From Zeimonas sp003577305 (GTDB lineage Bacteria; Pseudomonadota; Gammaproteobacteria; Burkholderiales; Burkholderiaceae_E): a DNA stretch of 64,000 bases. A model generated the notes under the pieces. It was given only the letters and a program-made list of their open reading frames with translations, ran no database searches and was not told the DNA's origin. A program made the translations under genes and the position numbers. Location of the stretch: NCBI GenBank assembly GCA_030263385.1, contig SZOX01000009.1, positions 61,883 to 125,882 on the forward strand, in the 5' to 3' direction. Below are positions 45,353 through 55,625 of this stretch, piece after piece (the stretch's first letter is position 1; each line of letters begins with the position of its first letter).

Positions 45353-46308
45353 CCCTGCCCAGCCGCCTCGAGATAGCGCTGCGCGTCGAGCGCGGCCATG
45401 CAGCCGGTGCCGGCGCTGGTGACCGCCTGCCGGTAGACGTGATCCTGCACGTCGCCGGCCGCGAACACGCCGGGCACGCTGGTGGCGGTGGCCTGTCCTT
45501 CGCTGCCGCCACGCGTGAGGATGTAGCCGTTCGACATCCCGATCTGGCCTTCGAAGAGCGTGGTGTTCGGCGAGTGGCCGATCGCGACGAACACGCCGGA
45601 GAGCGCGACCTCGCTGGTCTGCCCGCTGCGGTTGTCGCGCAGGCGCGCGCCGGTGACGCCGCTCGCGTCGCCGAGCACTTCGTCGAGTTCGTGGAACCAG
45701 TGCACTTCGACCTTGCCGTCGCGCACCTTCGCCATCAGCTTGTCGATCATGATCGGCTCGGCGCGCAGCCGGTCGCGCCGGTGCACGACGACGACCTTGC
45801 GTGCGATGTTCGAGAGGTAGAGCGCTTCTTCCACCGCGGTGTTGCCGCCGCCGATCACGGCGACGTCCTGGTTGCGATAGAAGAAGCCGTCGCAGGTCGC
45901 GCAGGCCGACACGCCCTTGCCCATGAAGGCCTGCTCCGACGGCAGCCCCAGGTATCTGGCCGATGCGCCCGTGGCGATGATCAGCGCGTCGCAGGTGTAC
46001 TCTCCGGCGTCGCCCACCAGCCTGATCGGCTTTTCGCCCAGTTTCGCGGTGTGGATGTGGTCGGACACCAGTACGGTGCCGAAGCGCTCGGCGTGGCGCT
46101 GGAAACGCGCCATCAGGTCGGGCCCCTGCACGCCGTCGGCATCGGCCGGCCAGTTGTCGACCTCGGTGGTGGTCATCAGTTGTCCGCCCTGGGCCAGGCC
46201 GGTGATCAGCACCGGTTCCAGGTTGGCGCGCGCCGCGTAGACGGCCGCCGTGTAGCCGGCCGGGCCGGAGCCGAGGATCAGCAGACGGGCGTGGCGAGTG
46301 GTGGACAT
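45349..46308 (-). CDS. trxB: Thioredoxin-disulfide reductase
   Basis: Flavoenzyme of 319 residues using NADPH to reduce thioredoxin. It has the FAD-binding ILGSGPAGYTAAVYAARA, the redox-active CATC in SACATCDGFFY (near 137), the NADPH-binding VIGGGNTAVEEALYL and the C-terminal GVFAAGDVQDHVYRQ. Length and motif order are those of low-molecular-weight TrxB. It heads a leftward trxB-Smr operon and is divergent from the Crp/Fnr gene. Confidence 0.97.
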   Translation of the reverse strand: MSTTRHARLLILGSGPAGYTAAVYAARANLEPVLITGLAQGGQLMTTTEVDNWPADADGVQGPDLMARFQRHAERFGTVLVSDHIHTAKLGEKPIRLVGDAGEYTCDALIIATGASARYLGLPSEQAFMGKGVSACATCDGFFYRNQDVAVIGGGNTAVEEALYLSNIARKVVVVHRRDRLRAEPIMIDKLMAKVRDGKVEVHWFHELDEVLGDASGVTGARLRDNRSGQTSEVALSGVFVAIGHSPNTTLFEGQIGMSNGYILTRGGSEGQATATSVPGVFAAGDVQDHVYRQAVTSAGTGCMAALDAQRYLEAAGQG

Positions 46309-46467
46309 GGGCGTATGAGTGGTCTGGGCGTTGTAAAAAACTCAAAAAATCATTGGCTTACCCGATCGATCTTTGAGCGCTTTGTGATATCCGGCACGGC
46401 TAGGGCAGAATTATAGAAGCGCGGCACCGCTCCCCCGGTGCCGAACGGCGTCGATTGCGAGGTGGGT
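46309..46467. promoter_or_regulatory. Divergent intergenic region between trxB and the Crp/Fnr gene
   Basis: A 159-base gap that is clearly richer in A and T than its surroundings (several A-runs and GAATTATAG), so it very likely holds promoters for both genes. I cannot pick a consensus -35/-10 pair with confidence, and I see no classic TGTGA-N6-TCACA Crp site. Confidence 0.4.
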
Positions 46468-47142
46468 ATGGCTCACGAAGAAAACAAGGCATTCCTGCGA
46501 AGGGTGCCCTTGTTGTCCAGTCTGAACGAACAACAACTCGAAACGCTGGCGGCCGGCAGCACGCGGCGCAACTTCCCGAAAGGGCGCACGATCGTCTCCG
46601 AGGGCGAGCCGTCGCAGTCGCTGTACATCCTGCTGTCGGGGCGCGCCAAGGTGCAGCGTTCCGACTCCGAGGGCAAGGAGGTCATCCTCGCGGTGCTCGG
46701 CTCGGGCGACTTCTTCGGCGAAATGAGCCTGATCGACGAGGCGCCGCGTTCGGCCAGCGTGATCACGCTCGAGTCGTGCGACTTCATGTCGATCAACAAG
46801 GATGCGTTCCGCGCGATGCTGCTGCAGAGCGCCGAAATGTGCATGGCGGTGATGAGAGGCATGGTCAGGCGCCTGCGCGAGGCGGACAGGAAGATCGAGA
46901 CGCTGGCGCTGCTCGACGTCTACGGGCGCGTGGCGCGGGTGCTGCTCGACTTCTCCGAGGTGGTCAACGGCGAACGCATCGTGAAGAACAAGCTGCCGCG
47001 CCAGGAGATCGCCAAGATGATCGGCGCCTCGCGCGAGATGGTCTCGCGCGTGATGAAAGGGCTCGAGATCGACGGCTACATCGTGCCGATGCCCGAAGGC
47101 CGGTTGATGCTGCGCGAGAAGATCTCCGCGTACATCAGCTGA
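46468..47142 (+). CDS. Crp/Fnr-family transcriptional regulator
   Basis: Regulator of 224 residues. A cyclic-nucleotide-binding beta-roll (VSEGEPSQSLYILLSGRAKV, GDFFGEMSLIDEAPRSASV) is joined by a dimerisation helix to a Crp-type helix-turn-helix (LPRQEIAKMIGASREMVSRV). It lacks the cysteine cluster of Fnr, so it is not an oxygen sensor of that type. The GEMSLxDEAPRSAS phosphate-binding cassette is well preserved, making cyclic nucleotide binding plausible. ATG 46468 has GAGGTGGG before it. It precedes ftsK by 25 bases and may be co-transcribed. Confidence 0.92.
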   Translation: MAHEENKAFLRRVPLLSSLNEQQLETLAAGSTRRNFPKGRTIVSEGEPSQSLYILLSGRAKVQRSDSEGKEVILAVLGSGDFFGEMSLIDEAPRSASVITLESCDFMSINKDAFRAMLLQSAEMCMAVMRGMVRRLREADRKIETLALLDVYGRVARVLLDFSEVVNGERIVKNKLPRQEIAKMIGASREMVSRVMKGLEIDGYIVPMPEGRLMLREKISAYIS

Positions 47143-47167
47143 GCGGGCAGGGGAGCGCACGATCACG

Positions 47168-49546
47168 ATGGCCCGGGCCGCTGCAGTCGCCGCGTCTTCC
47201 GCGAGGGCGAGTTCGGGACGAACCCAGTCCGCCGCCGCCGGCTTCGGCCTGCCCGCGCGCGCGCTGCGCCTGGTGCAGGAGGCGCTGTGGATCGGGCTGG
47301 CCGCGCTCGCCGCGTTCCTGCTGCTGATCCTGCTGAGCTACGACAAGGCCGACCCGGGCTGGTCGCACGCGGTGGTCGCGCGCACGATCTCCAACGCCGG
47401 CGGACGGGTCGGTGCCTGGTTCGCCGACCTGCTGCTCTACCTGTTCGGGCTGAGTGCCTACCTGCTGGTGGTGCTGCTCGGCGCGTCGGTGCTGCGCGGC
47501 TTGCGCACGCTGCGCGCCAGCGCCCCCGACGCCGTGGCCGCGCAACGGATCGCCTGGGAGCGCTGGATCGGCTTCGGCCTGCTGTTGCTGGGCTGCGTAG
47601 GCATGGAGTCGGCGCGGCTGCACAGCCTGCAGGCCGATTTGCCGATGGGGCCCGGAGGCATGGTGGGCGCAGTGATCACCGATCCGCTGTTCGTGGCGCT
47701 GGGCCCGGTCGGCGGCACGCTGGTGCTGCTGGTGCTGGTGGCCGCCGGCTTCAGCCTGTGGAGCGGCTGGTCGTGGCTGACGATCTTCGAGCGCATCGGT
47801 TTCGCGCTCGAATGGGCGGGCGAGCGGCTGGTGCAGGCGGTGGTGGCGCGGCGCGACCGGCGCATCGGCGAAGTCGCGGCGACCGAGCGCGACGAGCAGG
47901 TGCAGGTGAAGCGGCGCATCCTCGACGACGACCCAGAGCCGGTGCGCATCGAGACGCCGGTGGCGCGCATCGAACGCTCCGAGCGCGCCGAGGCCGAGCG
48001 CCAGAGCGTACTGTTCGTCGACCTGCCGGCCGACACGCAGCTGCCGCCGGTGTCGCTGCTCGACGAGCCCCCGGTGGCTGCCGAGGGCGTCTCGCAGGAA
48101 ACGCTCGAATACACCTCGCGGCTCATCGAGAAGAAGCTGTCCGACTTCAACGTCGCGGCCCACGTGGTCGCCGCCTATCCGGGCCCGGTGATCACGCGCT
48201 ACGAGATCGAGCCGGCCACCGGCGTGAAGGGCAGCCAGATCGTCAACCTCTCGAAAGACCTTGCGCGCGCGCTGTCGCTGGTGTCGATCCGGGTGGTCGA
48301 GACGATTCCCGGCAAGAACCTGATGGGGCTCGAGCTGCCGAACGCGCGTCGCCAGACGGTGCGCCTGTCCGAGATCCTCGCCTCGCAGGTGTACGCGACC
48401 AGCGCCTCGCCGCTCACGCTGGCGCTGGGCAAGGACATCGCCGGCAACCCGATGGTGGTCGACCTGGCGAAGATGCCGCACCTGCTGGTGGCCGGCACCA
48501 CCGGCTCGGGCAAGTCGGTGGGCATCAACGCGATGCTGCTGTCGCTGCTCTACAAGAGCGATCCCACCCAGGTGCGCATGATCCTCATCGACCCGAAGAT
48601 GCTCGAGATGAGCACCTACGAGGGCATTCCGCACCTGCTCGCGCCGGTGGTCACCGACATGCGACAGGCAGGCAACGCGCTGAACTGGTGCGTGGCCGAG
48701 ATGGAGCGGCGCTACCGGCTGATGAGCAGGCTGGGCGTGCGCAACCTCTCGGGCTACAACCACAAGATCGCCGAAGCCGAGAAGCGCGAACAGCTGATCC
48801 CGAACCCGTTCTCGCTCACGCCCGATGCGCCCGAGCCGCTCGGCCGCTTGCCGCAGATCGTGGTGGTGATCGACGAACTGGCCGACCTGATGATGGTGGT
48901 CGGCAAGAAGATCGAGGAGCTGATCGCGCGCCTGGCGCAGAAGGCGCGCGCGGCCGGCATCCACCTGATCCTCGCCACGCAGCGCCCTTCGGTCGACGTG
49001 ATCACCGGGCTGATCAAGGCGAACATCCCGACGCGTGTCGCGTTCCAGGTCTCCTCGAAGATCGACTCGCGCACGATCCTCGACCAGATGGGCGCCGAGT
49101 CGCTGCTCGGCCAGGGCGACATGCTCTATCTTCCGCCGGGCGGCGGCGTGCCGATGCGGGTGCACGGCGCCTTCGTCGCCGACGGCGAGGTGCACAAGGT
49201 GGTCGAGCACTGGCGCCAGCTGGCCGAGCCGCAATACGTCGAGGGCATTCTCGAGGGTGGCGTTCCGGAGGAGGTCGACCCGGGCAGCGCGGTCGGCTTC
49301 GGCGGCCTGTCGCAGACGCTGGCCGAGGCCGGCGTCGACGGCGAGGCCGACCCGATGTACGACCAGGCGGTGGCGGTGGTGATGCGGCACAAGCGCGCGT
49401 CGATCTCGCTGGTACAGCGGCATCTGCGCATCGGCTACAACCGCGCGGCGCGCCTGCTCGAACAGATGGAGAAGTCGGGGCTGGTCTCCGCGATGGCGTC
49501 CAACGGCAACCGCGAGCTGCTGGTTCCGTCGTCGCAGGACGCCTGA
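47168..49546 (+). CDS. ftsK: DNA translocase FtsK/SpoIIIE
   Basis: Septal DNA pump of 792 residues that clears chromosome termini and activates XerCD recombination at division. Four N-terminal membrane helices (about 35-205) are followed by a short linker, the motor with Walker A GTTGSGKSV (about 443-451), ILIDPKMLEMSTYEGIPHL, Walker B VVVIDELADLMMV, LATQRPSVDVITGLIKANIPT, and the C-terminal gamma winged helix (LVQRHLRIGYNRAARLLEQM) that reads KOPS sites. The linker is much shorter than in E. coli, usual for betaproteobacteria. It overlaps lolA by one base. Confidence 0.97.
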   Translation: MARAAAVAASSARASSGRTQSAAAGFGLPARALRLVQEALWIGLAALAAFLLLILLSYDKADPGWSHAVVARTISNAGGRVGAWFADLLLYLFGLSAYLLVVLLGASVLRGLRTLRASAPDAVAAQRIAWERWIGFGLLLLGCVGMESARLHSLQADLPMGPGGMVGAVITDPLFVALGPVGGTLVLLVLVAAGFSLWSGWSWLTIFERIGFALEWAGERLVQAVVARRDRRIGEVAATERDEQVQVKRRILDDDPEPVRIETPVARIERSERAEAERQSVLFVDLPADTQLPPVSLLDEPPVAAEGVSQETLEYTSRLIEKKLSDFNVAAHVVAAYPGPVITRYEIEPATGVKGSQIVNLSKDLARALSLVSIRVVETIPGKNLMGLELPNARRQTVRLSEILASQVYATSASPLTLALGKDIAGNPMVVDLAKMPHLLVAGTTGSGKSVGINAMLLSLLYKSDPTQVRMILIDPKMLEMSTYEGIPHLLAPVVTDMRQAGNALNWCVAEMERRYRLMSRLGVRNLSGYNHKIAEAEKREQLIPNPFSLTPDAPEPLGRLPQIVVVIDELADLMMVVGKKIEELIARLAQKARAAGIHLILATQRPSVDVITGLIKANIPTRVAFQVSSKIDSRTILDQMGAESLLGQGDMLYLPPGGGVPMRVHGAFVADGEVHKVVEHWRQLAEPQYVEGILEGGVPEEVDPGSAVGFGGLSQTLAEAGVDGEADPMYDQAVAVVMRHKRASISLVQRHLRIGYNRAARLLEQMEKSGLVSAMASNGNRELLVPSSQDA

Positions 49547-50184
49547 TGAACGGGCGGCGGCGCTTCGTCGCAGTCCTCCCCATGGTTGCTGCGCTGGCGC
49601 TGGGCGTCGCTTCCACGGTGGCGCGCGCGGCGGCGCTCGCGCAGCTGCGCGCGTTCCTGGCCGACACCCGGTCGGCGCGCGGCGAGTTCACGCAGAAGGT
49701 GCTGCGCGCCGACGGCAGCGTGGCCGAGTCGATGAGCGGCGACTTCGCATTCGCGCGCCCCGGGCGCTTTCGCTGGGAGGTGCGCAAGCCCTTCGAGCAG
49801 TTGCTGGTCGCCGATGGCCAGCGGCTCTGGTTCTACGACAAGGACCTGAACCAGGTCACGGTGCGGCAGCTCTCGGACGCGCTCGCCTCGACCCCGGCGG
49901 CGATCCTGTTCGGCGACGCCGATCCGGAGCGCGATTTCAGGCTGCGCGAGCTCGCGCAGCGCGACGGCCTCGAATGGGTCGAGGCGTTGCCGCGCAGCAA
50001 GGAAGCGGGCTTCGAGCGCATCGCGCTCGGCATGCGCGACGGCTTGCCGGTCTCGATGGAGGTGGCCGATGCGTTCGGGCGCACCACCGTGTTCGGCTTC
50101 GGTGCGATCGCTCGCAACGCGTCGCCGGCGCCCGAACTCTTCAGGTTCGTGCCGCCGAAGGGCGCCGATGTCGTCGGGCAATAG
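49546..50184 (+). CDS. lolA: Outer-membrane lipoprotein carrier protein LolA
   Basis: Periplasmic chaperone of 212 residues that ferries lipoproteins from LolCDE to LolB. It has a signal peptide (about 1-28, ending ARAA) and the family segments FLADTRSARGEFTQKVL, GDFAFARPGRFRWEVRKPFEQ and VADGQRLWFYDKDLNQVTV. The ATG at 49546 overlaps the ftsK stop (TGATG), and its 3' end overlaps the next gene by 17 bases, so ftsK, lolA and the PLP enzyme are coupled. Confidence 0.95.
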   Translation: MNGRRRFVAVLPMVAALALGVASTVARAAALAQLRAFLADTRSARGEFTQKVLRADGSVAESMSGDFAFARPGRFRWEVRKPFEQLLVADGQRLWFYDKDLNQVTVRQLSDALASTPAAILFGDADPERDFRLRELAQRDGLEWVEALPRSKEAGFERIALGMRDGLPVSMEVADAFGRTTVFGFGAIARNASPAPELFRFVPPKGADVVGQ

Positions 50185-51349
50185 CGCGTCGGCGCCGCCG
50201 GCCGCACCCGGCGATCCGCTCGGGCGCGTCGACACGCCCGCGCTGGTGCTCGACCTCGATGCCTTCGAGGCGAACGTCGCGGCACTGCACGCACATGCCG
50301 CGGCGCGCGGCGTACGGGTGCGCGCGCATGGCAAGGCGCATCGCTGCCCGGAGATCTCGCGCAGGCAGGTGGCAGCCGGAGCGGTGGGCGTGTGCTGCCA
50401 GAAGGTCGGCGAGGCCGAGGGGTTTGCCGAGGCCGGTATTGCCGACATCCTGGTGAGCAACGAGATCGTCGACCCGGCCAAGCTCGAGAGGCTGGCGCGG
50501 CTCGCGCGCCGGGTGCGGCTCGCGGTCTGCGTCGATCACCCCGGCGCGGTGGCTGCGCTCGCGCGCGCCTGCAGGCAGGCGCAGGCGCGCATCGACGTGC
50601 TGATCGAGCTCGACGTCGGCCAGGGACGCTGCGGCGTGGCCACGATCGACGAGGTGATGGCGCTCGCCCGGGCGGTTGCCGCGGCCGCGCCGGCGCTGCG
50701 GCTGCGCGGGCTGCAGGCCTACCACGGCAGCGCGCAGCACCTGCGCACCGTGCAGGCCCGCTCGCAGGCGATCGCCGGCGCGGCGCGCCGCGCGGCGCTG
50801 GCGCGCGACACGCTGCGCAGCGCCGGCTTCGGCTGCGACGAAGTGAGCGGGGGCGGCACCGGCACTTTCGCGTATGAGGTTGCCTCGGGCGTCTACACCG
50901 AGATCCAGCCGGGCTCCTACGCGCTGATGGACCTCGATTACCGTGCGAACGAACCCGACGCCGCGGCGCCCGCGATGCGGCAGGCGATCGGCGTGATGAT
51001 GTCGGTGATGAGCGTGCGCGCCGCGCACGCGGTGCTCGACGGGGGCCTGAAGGCGGTGTCGGTCGATTCCGGGCTTCCCGCGTTGCGCCTGCCCGGATGG
51101 CGGGTGCGCGGCGTCTCCGACGAGCACACGGTGATCGAGCCGCTCGAAGCCGGGCGCACCGTGCCCGCCGGCGAAGGAAGCAGCGCGCCCGCGCCGCTGC
51201 TCTCGCACCTGCCGGTGCCGGGGCAGCGTTGCGTCCTCGACCCTGGGCACTGCGATCCCACCGTCAACCTTCACGACTGGGTGGTCGCGTATCGCGGCGA
51301 CCGGGTCGAGGCGGTCTGGCCGGTCCTGCCCCGGGATGCCTCCCGGTGA
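50168..51349 (+). CDS. DSD1-type PLP-dependent enzyme (D-threonine aldolase/D-serine dehydratase-like)
   Basis: Fold-III alanine-racemase-like enzyme of 393 residues. The N-terminal PLP barrel carries the likely Schiff-base Lys56 in VRAHGKAHRCPE, and the C-terminal domain has the metal-site pattern LDPGHCDPTVNLHDWVVAY. Relatives cleave D-threonine or D-threo-hydroxy amino acids or deaminate D-serine using PLP plus a divalent metal. The exact reaction is not decidable here. It overlaps lolA, and an MFS gene follows after 57 bases, which could serve the same substrate. Confidence 0.87.
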   Translation: MSSGNSASAPPAAPGDPLGRVDTPALVLDLDAFEANVAALHAHAAARGVRVRAHGKAHRCPEISRRQVAAGAVGVCCQKVGEAEGFAEAGIADILVSNEIVDPAKLERLARLARRVRLAVCVDHPGAVAALARACRQAQARIDVLIELDVGQGRCGVATIDEVMALARAVAAAAPALRLRGLQAYHGSAQHLRTVQARSQAIAGAARRAALARDTLRSAGFGCDEVSGGGTGTFAYEVASGVYTEIQPGSYALMDLDYRANEPDAAAPAMRQAIGVMMSVMSVRAAHAVLDGGLKAVSVDSGLPALRLPGWRVRGVSDEHTVIEPLEAGRTVPAGEGSSAPAPLLSHLPVPGQRCVLDPGHCDPTVNLHDWVVAYRGDRVEAVWPVLPRDASR

Positions 51350-51406
51350 AGATCGCGGGGCTGCGGTAAGCTCGCGGTTTCGGCCAGCAACCGGAGTCCG
51401 TTTCCG

Positions 51407-52651
51407 ATGAGCAGCGTGGCACCAGCGACGCCCGCGTCCGGTTCCGGCGACACCCGCGTCATCGTCGTCGTCGGAATCGCGCACGCCGTTTCGCACTTCT
51501 TCCACCTGATCCTGCCGCCGCTGTTTCCGTGGCTGAAAGACGCGTTCGGGCTCTCGTACTCCGAACTCGGCGTGGTGGTCACCGTCTTCTTCGTGATCTC
51601 CGGCATCGGCCAGTCGCTCGCCGGCTTCCTCGTCGACCGGATCGGCCCGGTGCCGGTGATGCTGGGCGCGATCACGTTGTTCGCGGGTTCGGCCGCAGTG
51701 TTCGCGGCGGCGCCCGGCTACGGCGGGCTGTTGCTGGGCGCGGCGCTGGCGGGCGTGGGCAATGCGTCGTTCCATCCGGTCGATTACTCGATCCTCAATC
51801 GAAGGGTGTCCGCATCGCGTCTCGGCCACGCCTACGCGGTGCACGGCATCACGGGCAACCTCGGCTGGGCGGCCGCGCCGGTGTTCGTAGTGACGATCGC
51901 GCAGGTGGCCGGCTGGCGCGAAGCTTTCGCGGGCGCATCGCTGGTGGCGCTCGCGGCGCTCGCGGTGGTCTGGCTCAATCGCGACGCGCTCGAGACACCC
52001 GTGCATCGCGCCGCGGGGTCGGCCGCTGCGGGCCGCGGCGCGCCCGGCGGCGCGTTCGACTTCCTGCGGCTGCCGGCGGTGTGGCTGAGCTTCGGCTTCT
52101 TCTTCGCCTACGCGGTCGCGCTGGGCGGCGTGCAGACTTTCGCCCCAGAGGCATCGCGCCTGCTGCACGCAGTGCCGCTCGAGTGGGTGGCGCTGTGCCT
52201 GACGATCTACATGCTGGGCAGCGCCGCGGGCACGATCGCCGGCGGCTTTCTCGCGAGTGATCCCGGCCGTGCCGAGCGCATCATCGGCGTGTGCTTCGGC
52301 CTTGCGGCGCTGGTGGCGGTCAGCGTCGCGCTGCTGCCGTGGCCGGGCTGGATGGTTCCGGTGCTGTTCGGTGTGATGGGCGTGTGCGGGGGCATCGCCA
52401 ATCCGTCGCGCGACATGCTGATCAGGCGCGCGGCACCCCCCGGCGCGACCGGCCGCGTCTACGGCGTCGTCTACTCGGGCCTCGACGTGGGCATGTCCAT
52501 CGCGCCGCCGATCTTCGGATTGATGATGGACATCGGCGTGCCGGCGCTCGTCTGGATCGGCATCGCTTTCGCGCAGGCGACGCTGATCGCCGGCGCGTTC
52601 AAGGCCGGCCGCGCGACGCGACTGCGCGATGCCGCGCCGGGCGCCGCCTGA
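51407..52651 (+). CDS. MFS transporter, Fsr-like
   Basis: Twelve-helix inner-membrane transporter of 414 residues. The first helix reads IAHAVSHFFHLILPPLFPWL, followed by LSYSELGVVVTVFFVISGIGQ, the conserved loop FLVDRIGPVPVM and the mid-protein SFHPVDYSIL. These match the fosmidomycin-resistance-like (Fsr) subgroup of the major facilitator superfamily. Substrate unknown; the neighbour suggests an amino acid-related compound, but this is only positional. It overlaps the rarA start by 23 bases. Confidence 0.88.
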   Translation: MSSVAPATPASGSGDTRVIVVVGIAHAVSHFFHLILPPLFPWLKDAFGLSYSELGVVVTVFFVISGIGQSLAGFLVDRIGPVPVMLGAITLFAGSAAVFAAAPGYGGLLLGAALAGVGNASFHPVDYSILNRRVSASRLGHAYAVHGITGNLGWAAAPVFVVTIAQVAGWREAFAGASLVALAALAVVWLNRDALETPVHRAAGSAAAGRGAPGGAFDFLRLPAVWLSFGFFFAYAVALGGVQTFAPEASRLLHAVPLEWVALCLTIYMLGSAAGTIAGGFLASDPGRAERIIGVCFGLAALVAVSVALLPWPGWMVPVLFGVMGVCGGIANPSRDMLIRRAAPPGATGRVYGVVYSGLDVGMSIAPPIFGLMMDIGVPALVWIGIAFAQATLIAGAFKAGRATRLRDAAPGAA

Positions 52652-54053
52652 GCGGCCGAAGCCCGGCCCGCAGACCGCTCGCGACGACCTCCTCGCCGCC
52701 GGCGGCGAGGGCCTCGCGACCGGAGCACATCAGTTCGCGGCTGCGGCGGGCGACGACGCGCCGCTGGCCGAGCGGCTGAGGCCGCGATCCCTCCACGAAG
52801 TGATCGGGCAGTCGCACCTGCTCGGGCCGGGCAAGCCGCTGCGCGTGGCGTTCGAGTCGGGACGGCCGCACTCGATGATCTTCTGGGGGCCGCCCGGCGT
52901 CGGCAAGACGACGCTGGCCCGGCTGATGGCCGATGCGTTCGACGCGCAGTTCATCGCGATCTCCGCGGTGCTGGGCGGCGTGAAGGAGATCCGCGAGGCG
53001 GTGGGCGCGGCGCAACAGGCGCGCGAGGGCGGCCGGCGCACGATCGTGTTCGTCGACGAGGTGCATCGCTTCAACAAGGCGCAGCAGGACGCCTTCCTGC
53101 CGCACGTGGAGAGCGGCCTGTTCACCTTCATCGGCGCGACCACCGAGAATCCGTCGTTCGAGGTGAACAGCGCGCTGCTGTCGCGCGCCCGCGTCTACGT
53201 GCTCGAGCCGCTGTCGGCCGACGAACTCGCGACGCTGTTCGAGCGGGCGATCGAGCGCGAGACACAGCGTCGCGCGGCGATCGGCTTCGACGCCGCGGCG
53301 CGCGAGCGTCTGGTCGGCTGGGCCGACGGCGACGCGCGGCGCCTGCTCAACGCGCTCGAGATCGTCGCCGACGCCGCGCGCGCGGCCGGGCGCGACACGG
53401 TCGACGGCGCGTTCCTGGAGAATGCGCTGTCGCAGAACCTGCGCCGCTTCGACAAGGGCGGCGAGGCCTTCTACGACCAGATCAGCGCGCTGCACAAGTC
53501 GGTGCGCGGCTCCGACCCCGATGCGGCGCTGTACTGGCTTGCGCGGATGATCGACGGCGGCGCTGACCCGCGCTACCTCGCGCGGCGCATCGTGCGCATG
53601 GCCAGCGAGGACATCGGCCTGGCCGACCCGCGCGCGCTCGCGCTGGCGCTCGATGCCGCCGAAGTCTACGAGCGACTGGGTTCTCCCGAGGGCGAGCTCG
53701 CGCTCGCGCAGGCGATCGTCTACCTTGCCTGCGCGGCGAAGTCCAACGCGGTCTACGTTGCCTGGAACCGCGCCCGTGCGTTCGTGCAGGAACACGGCTC
53801 GGCGCCGGTGCCGATGCACCTGCGCAACGCGCCCACCCGGCTGATGAAGGGACTGGGCTACGGCAGGGGCTACCGCTACGCGCACGACGAGGCGGGCGGC
53901 TACGCGGCCGGCGAGCGCTACTTACCCGACGGCGTCGAACCGGCGCGCTTCTACGAGCCGGTCGAGCGCGGCCTGGAGACGAAGATCCGCGAGAAGCTCG
54001 ACTGGTTGCGCGCGCGCGACGCCGACGCGGCGAGCAGCGAACCGCGCGAATAG
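52629..54053 (+). CDS. rarA: Replication-associated recombination protein A (RarA/MgsA)
   Basis: Clamp-loader-like AAA+ ATPase of 474 residues acting at stalled forks. It has Walker A GPPGVGKTT (87-95), Walker B and RarA signature FVDEVHRFNKAQQDAFLPH, sensor 1 FIGATTENPSFEVNSALLSR, and the C-terminal GSDPDAALYWLARM and SEDIGLADPRAL. About 25 N-terminal residues exceed the usual length and overlap the MFS gene, so the true start may lie downstream. The fork region RLRPRSLHEVIGQSHLLGPG is complete. In the order lolA-rarA-serS typical of the group, two genes are inserted here before rarA. Confidence 0.95.
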   Translation: MPRRAPPERPKPGPQTARDDLLAAGGEGLATGAHQFAAAAGDDAPLAERLRPRSLHEVIGQSHLLGPGKPLRVAFESGRPHSMIFWGPPGVGKTTLARLMADAFDAQFIAISAVLGGVKEIREAVGAAQQAREGGRRTIVFVDEVHRFNKAQQDAFLPHVESGLFTFIGATTENPSFEVNSALLSRARVYVLEPLSADELATLFERAIERETQRRAAIGFDAAARERLVGWADGDARRLLNALEIVADAARAAGRDTVDGAFLENALSQNLRRFDKGGEAFYDQISALHKSVRGSDPDAALYWLARMIDGGADPRYLARRIVRMASEDIGLADPRALALALDAAEVYERLGSPEGELALAQAIVYLACAAKSNAVYVAWNRARAFVQEHGSAPVPMHLRNAPTRLMKGLGYGRGYRYAHDEAGGYAAGERYLPDGVEPARFYEPVERGLETKIREKLDWLRARDADAASSEPRE

Positions 54054-54135
54054 GCGGCGTGCGGGCACGCTGCACAGCCGGCTTGGTACACTGGTTCGTC
54101 GCCGCTCCCCCGCTGCGGCTGCCAGTCTGCGCACC

Positions 54136-55437
<1,302 letters not shown>

Positions 55438-55449
55438 AGTGCTCTTTGC

Positions 55450-55455
55450 TATACT
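55450..55455 (+). promoter_or_regulatory. Candidate -10 box of tRNA-Ser
   Basis: TATACT lies 34 bases before the mature 5' end of tRNA-Ser and is followed by a GC-rich discriminator (GCCGGGC) as expected for a stringently controlled stable-RNA promoter. The -35 at 17 bases (TCGAAC) is weak. It sits 12 bases after the serS stop, so tRNA transcription could also come from serS. Confidence 0.45.
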
Positions 55456-55488
55456 GCCGGGCTTCGCGTAACGGCCCGCGCGGAATCC

Positions 55489-55579
55489 GGAAAGGTGGCA
55501 GAGTGGTCGAATGCGCCGGACTCGAAATCCGGTTTACGGTTACACCGTAACGTGGGTTCGAATCCCACCCTTTCCGCCA
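55489..55579 (+). tRNA. tRNA-Ser (anticodon CGA)
   Basis: A class II tRNA of 91 bases with encoded CCA: acceptor GGAAAGG/CCTTTCC, anticodon stem CCGGA/TCCGG around loop CTCGAAA (anticodon CGA), a long variable arm built from TTTACGGTTACACCGTAA, and T-arm GTGGGTTCGAATCCCAC. It reads the UCG serine codon, which is heavily used in this GC-rich genome. It lies directly after serS. Confidence 0.96.
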
Positions 55580-55625
55580 GCGACCCCGATTCCTCGTCCG
55601 TCCGGCCACGATCGAGCAGGAGAGC

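Noticed and set aside
46309..46467. Search for a Crp/Fnr autoregulatory site in the trxB-Crp/Fnr gap
   Set aside because: No convincing TGTGA-N6-TCACA or TTGAT-N4-ATCAA dyad was found by eye.
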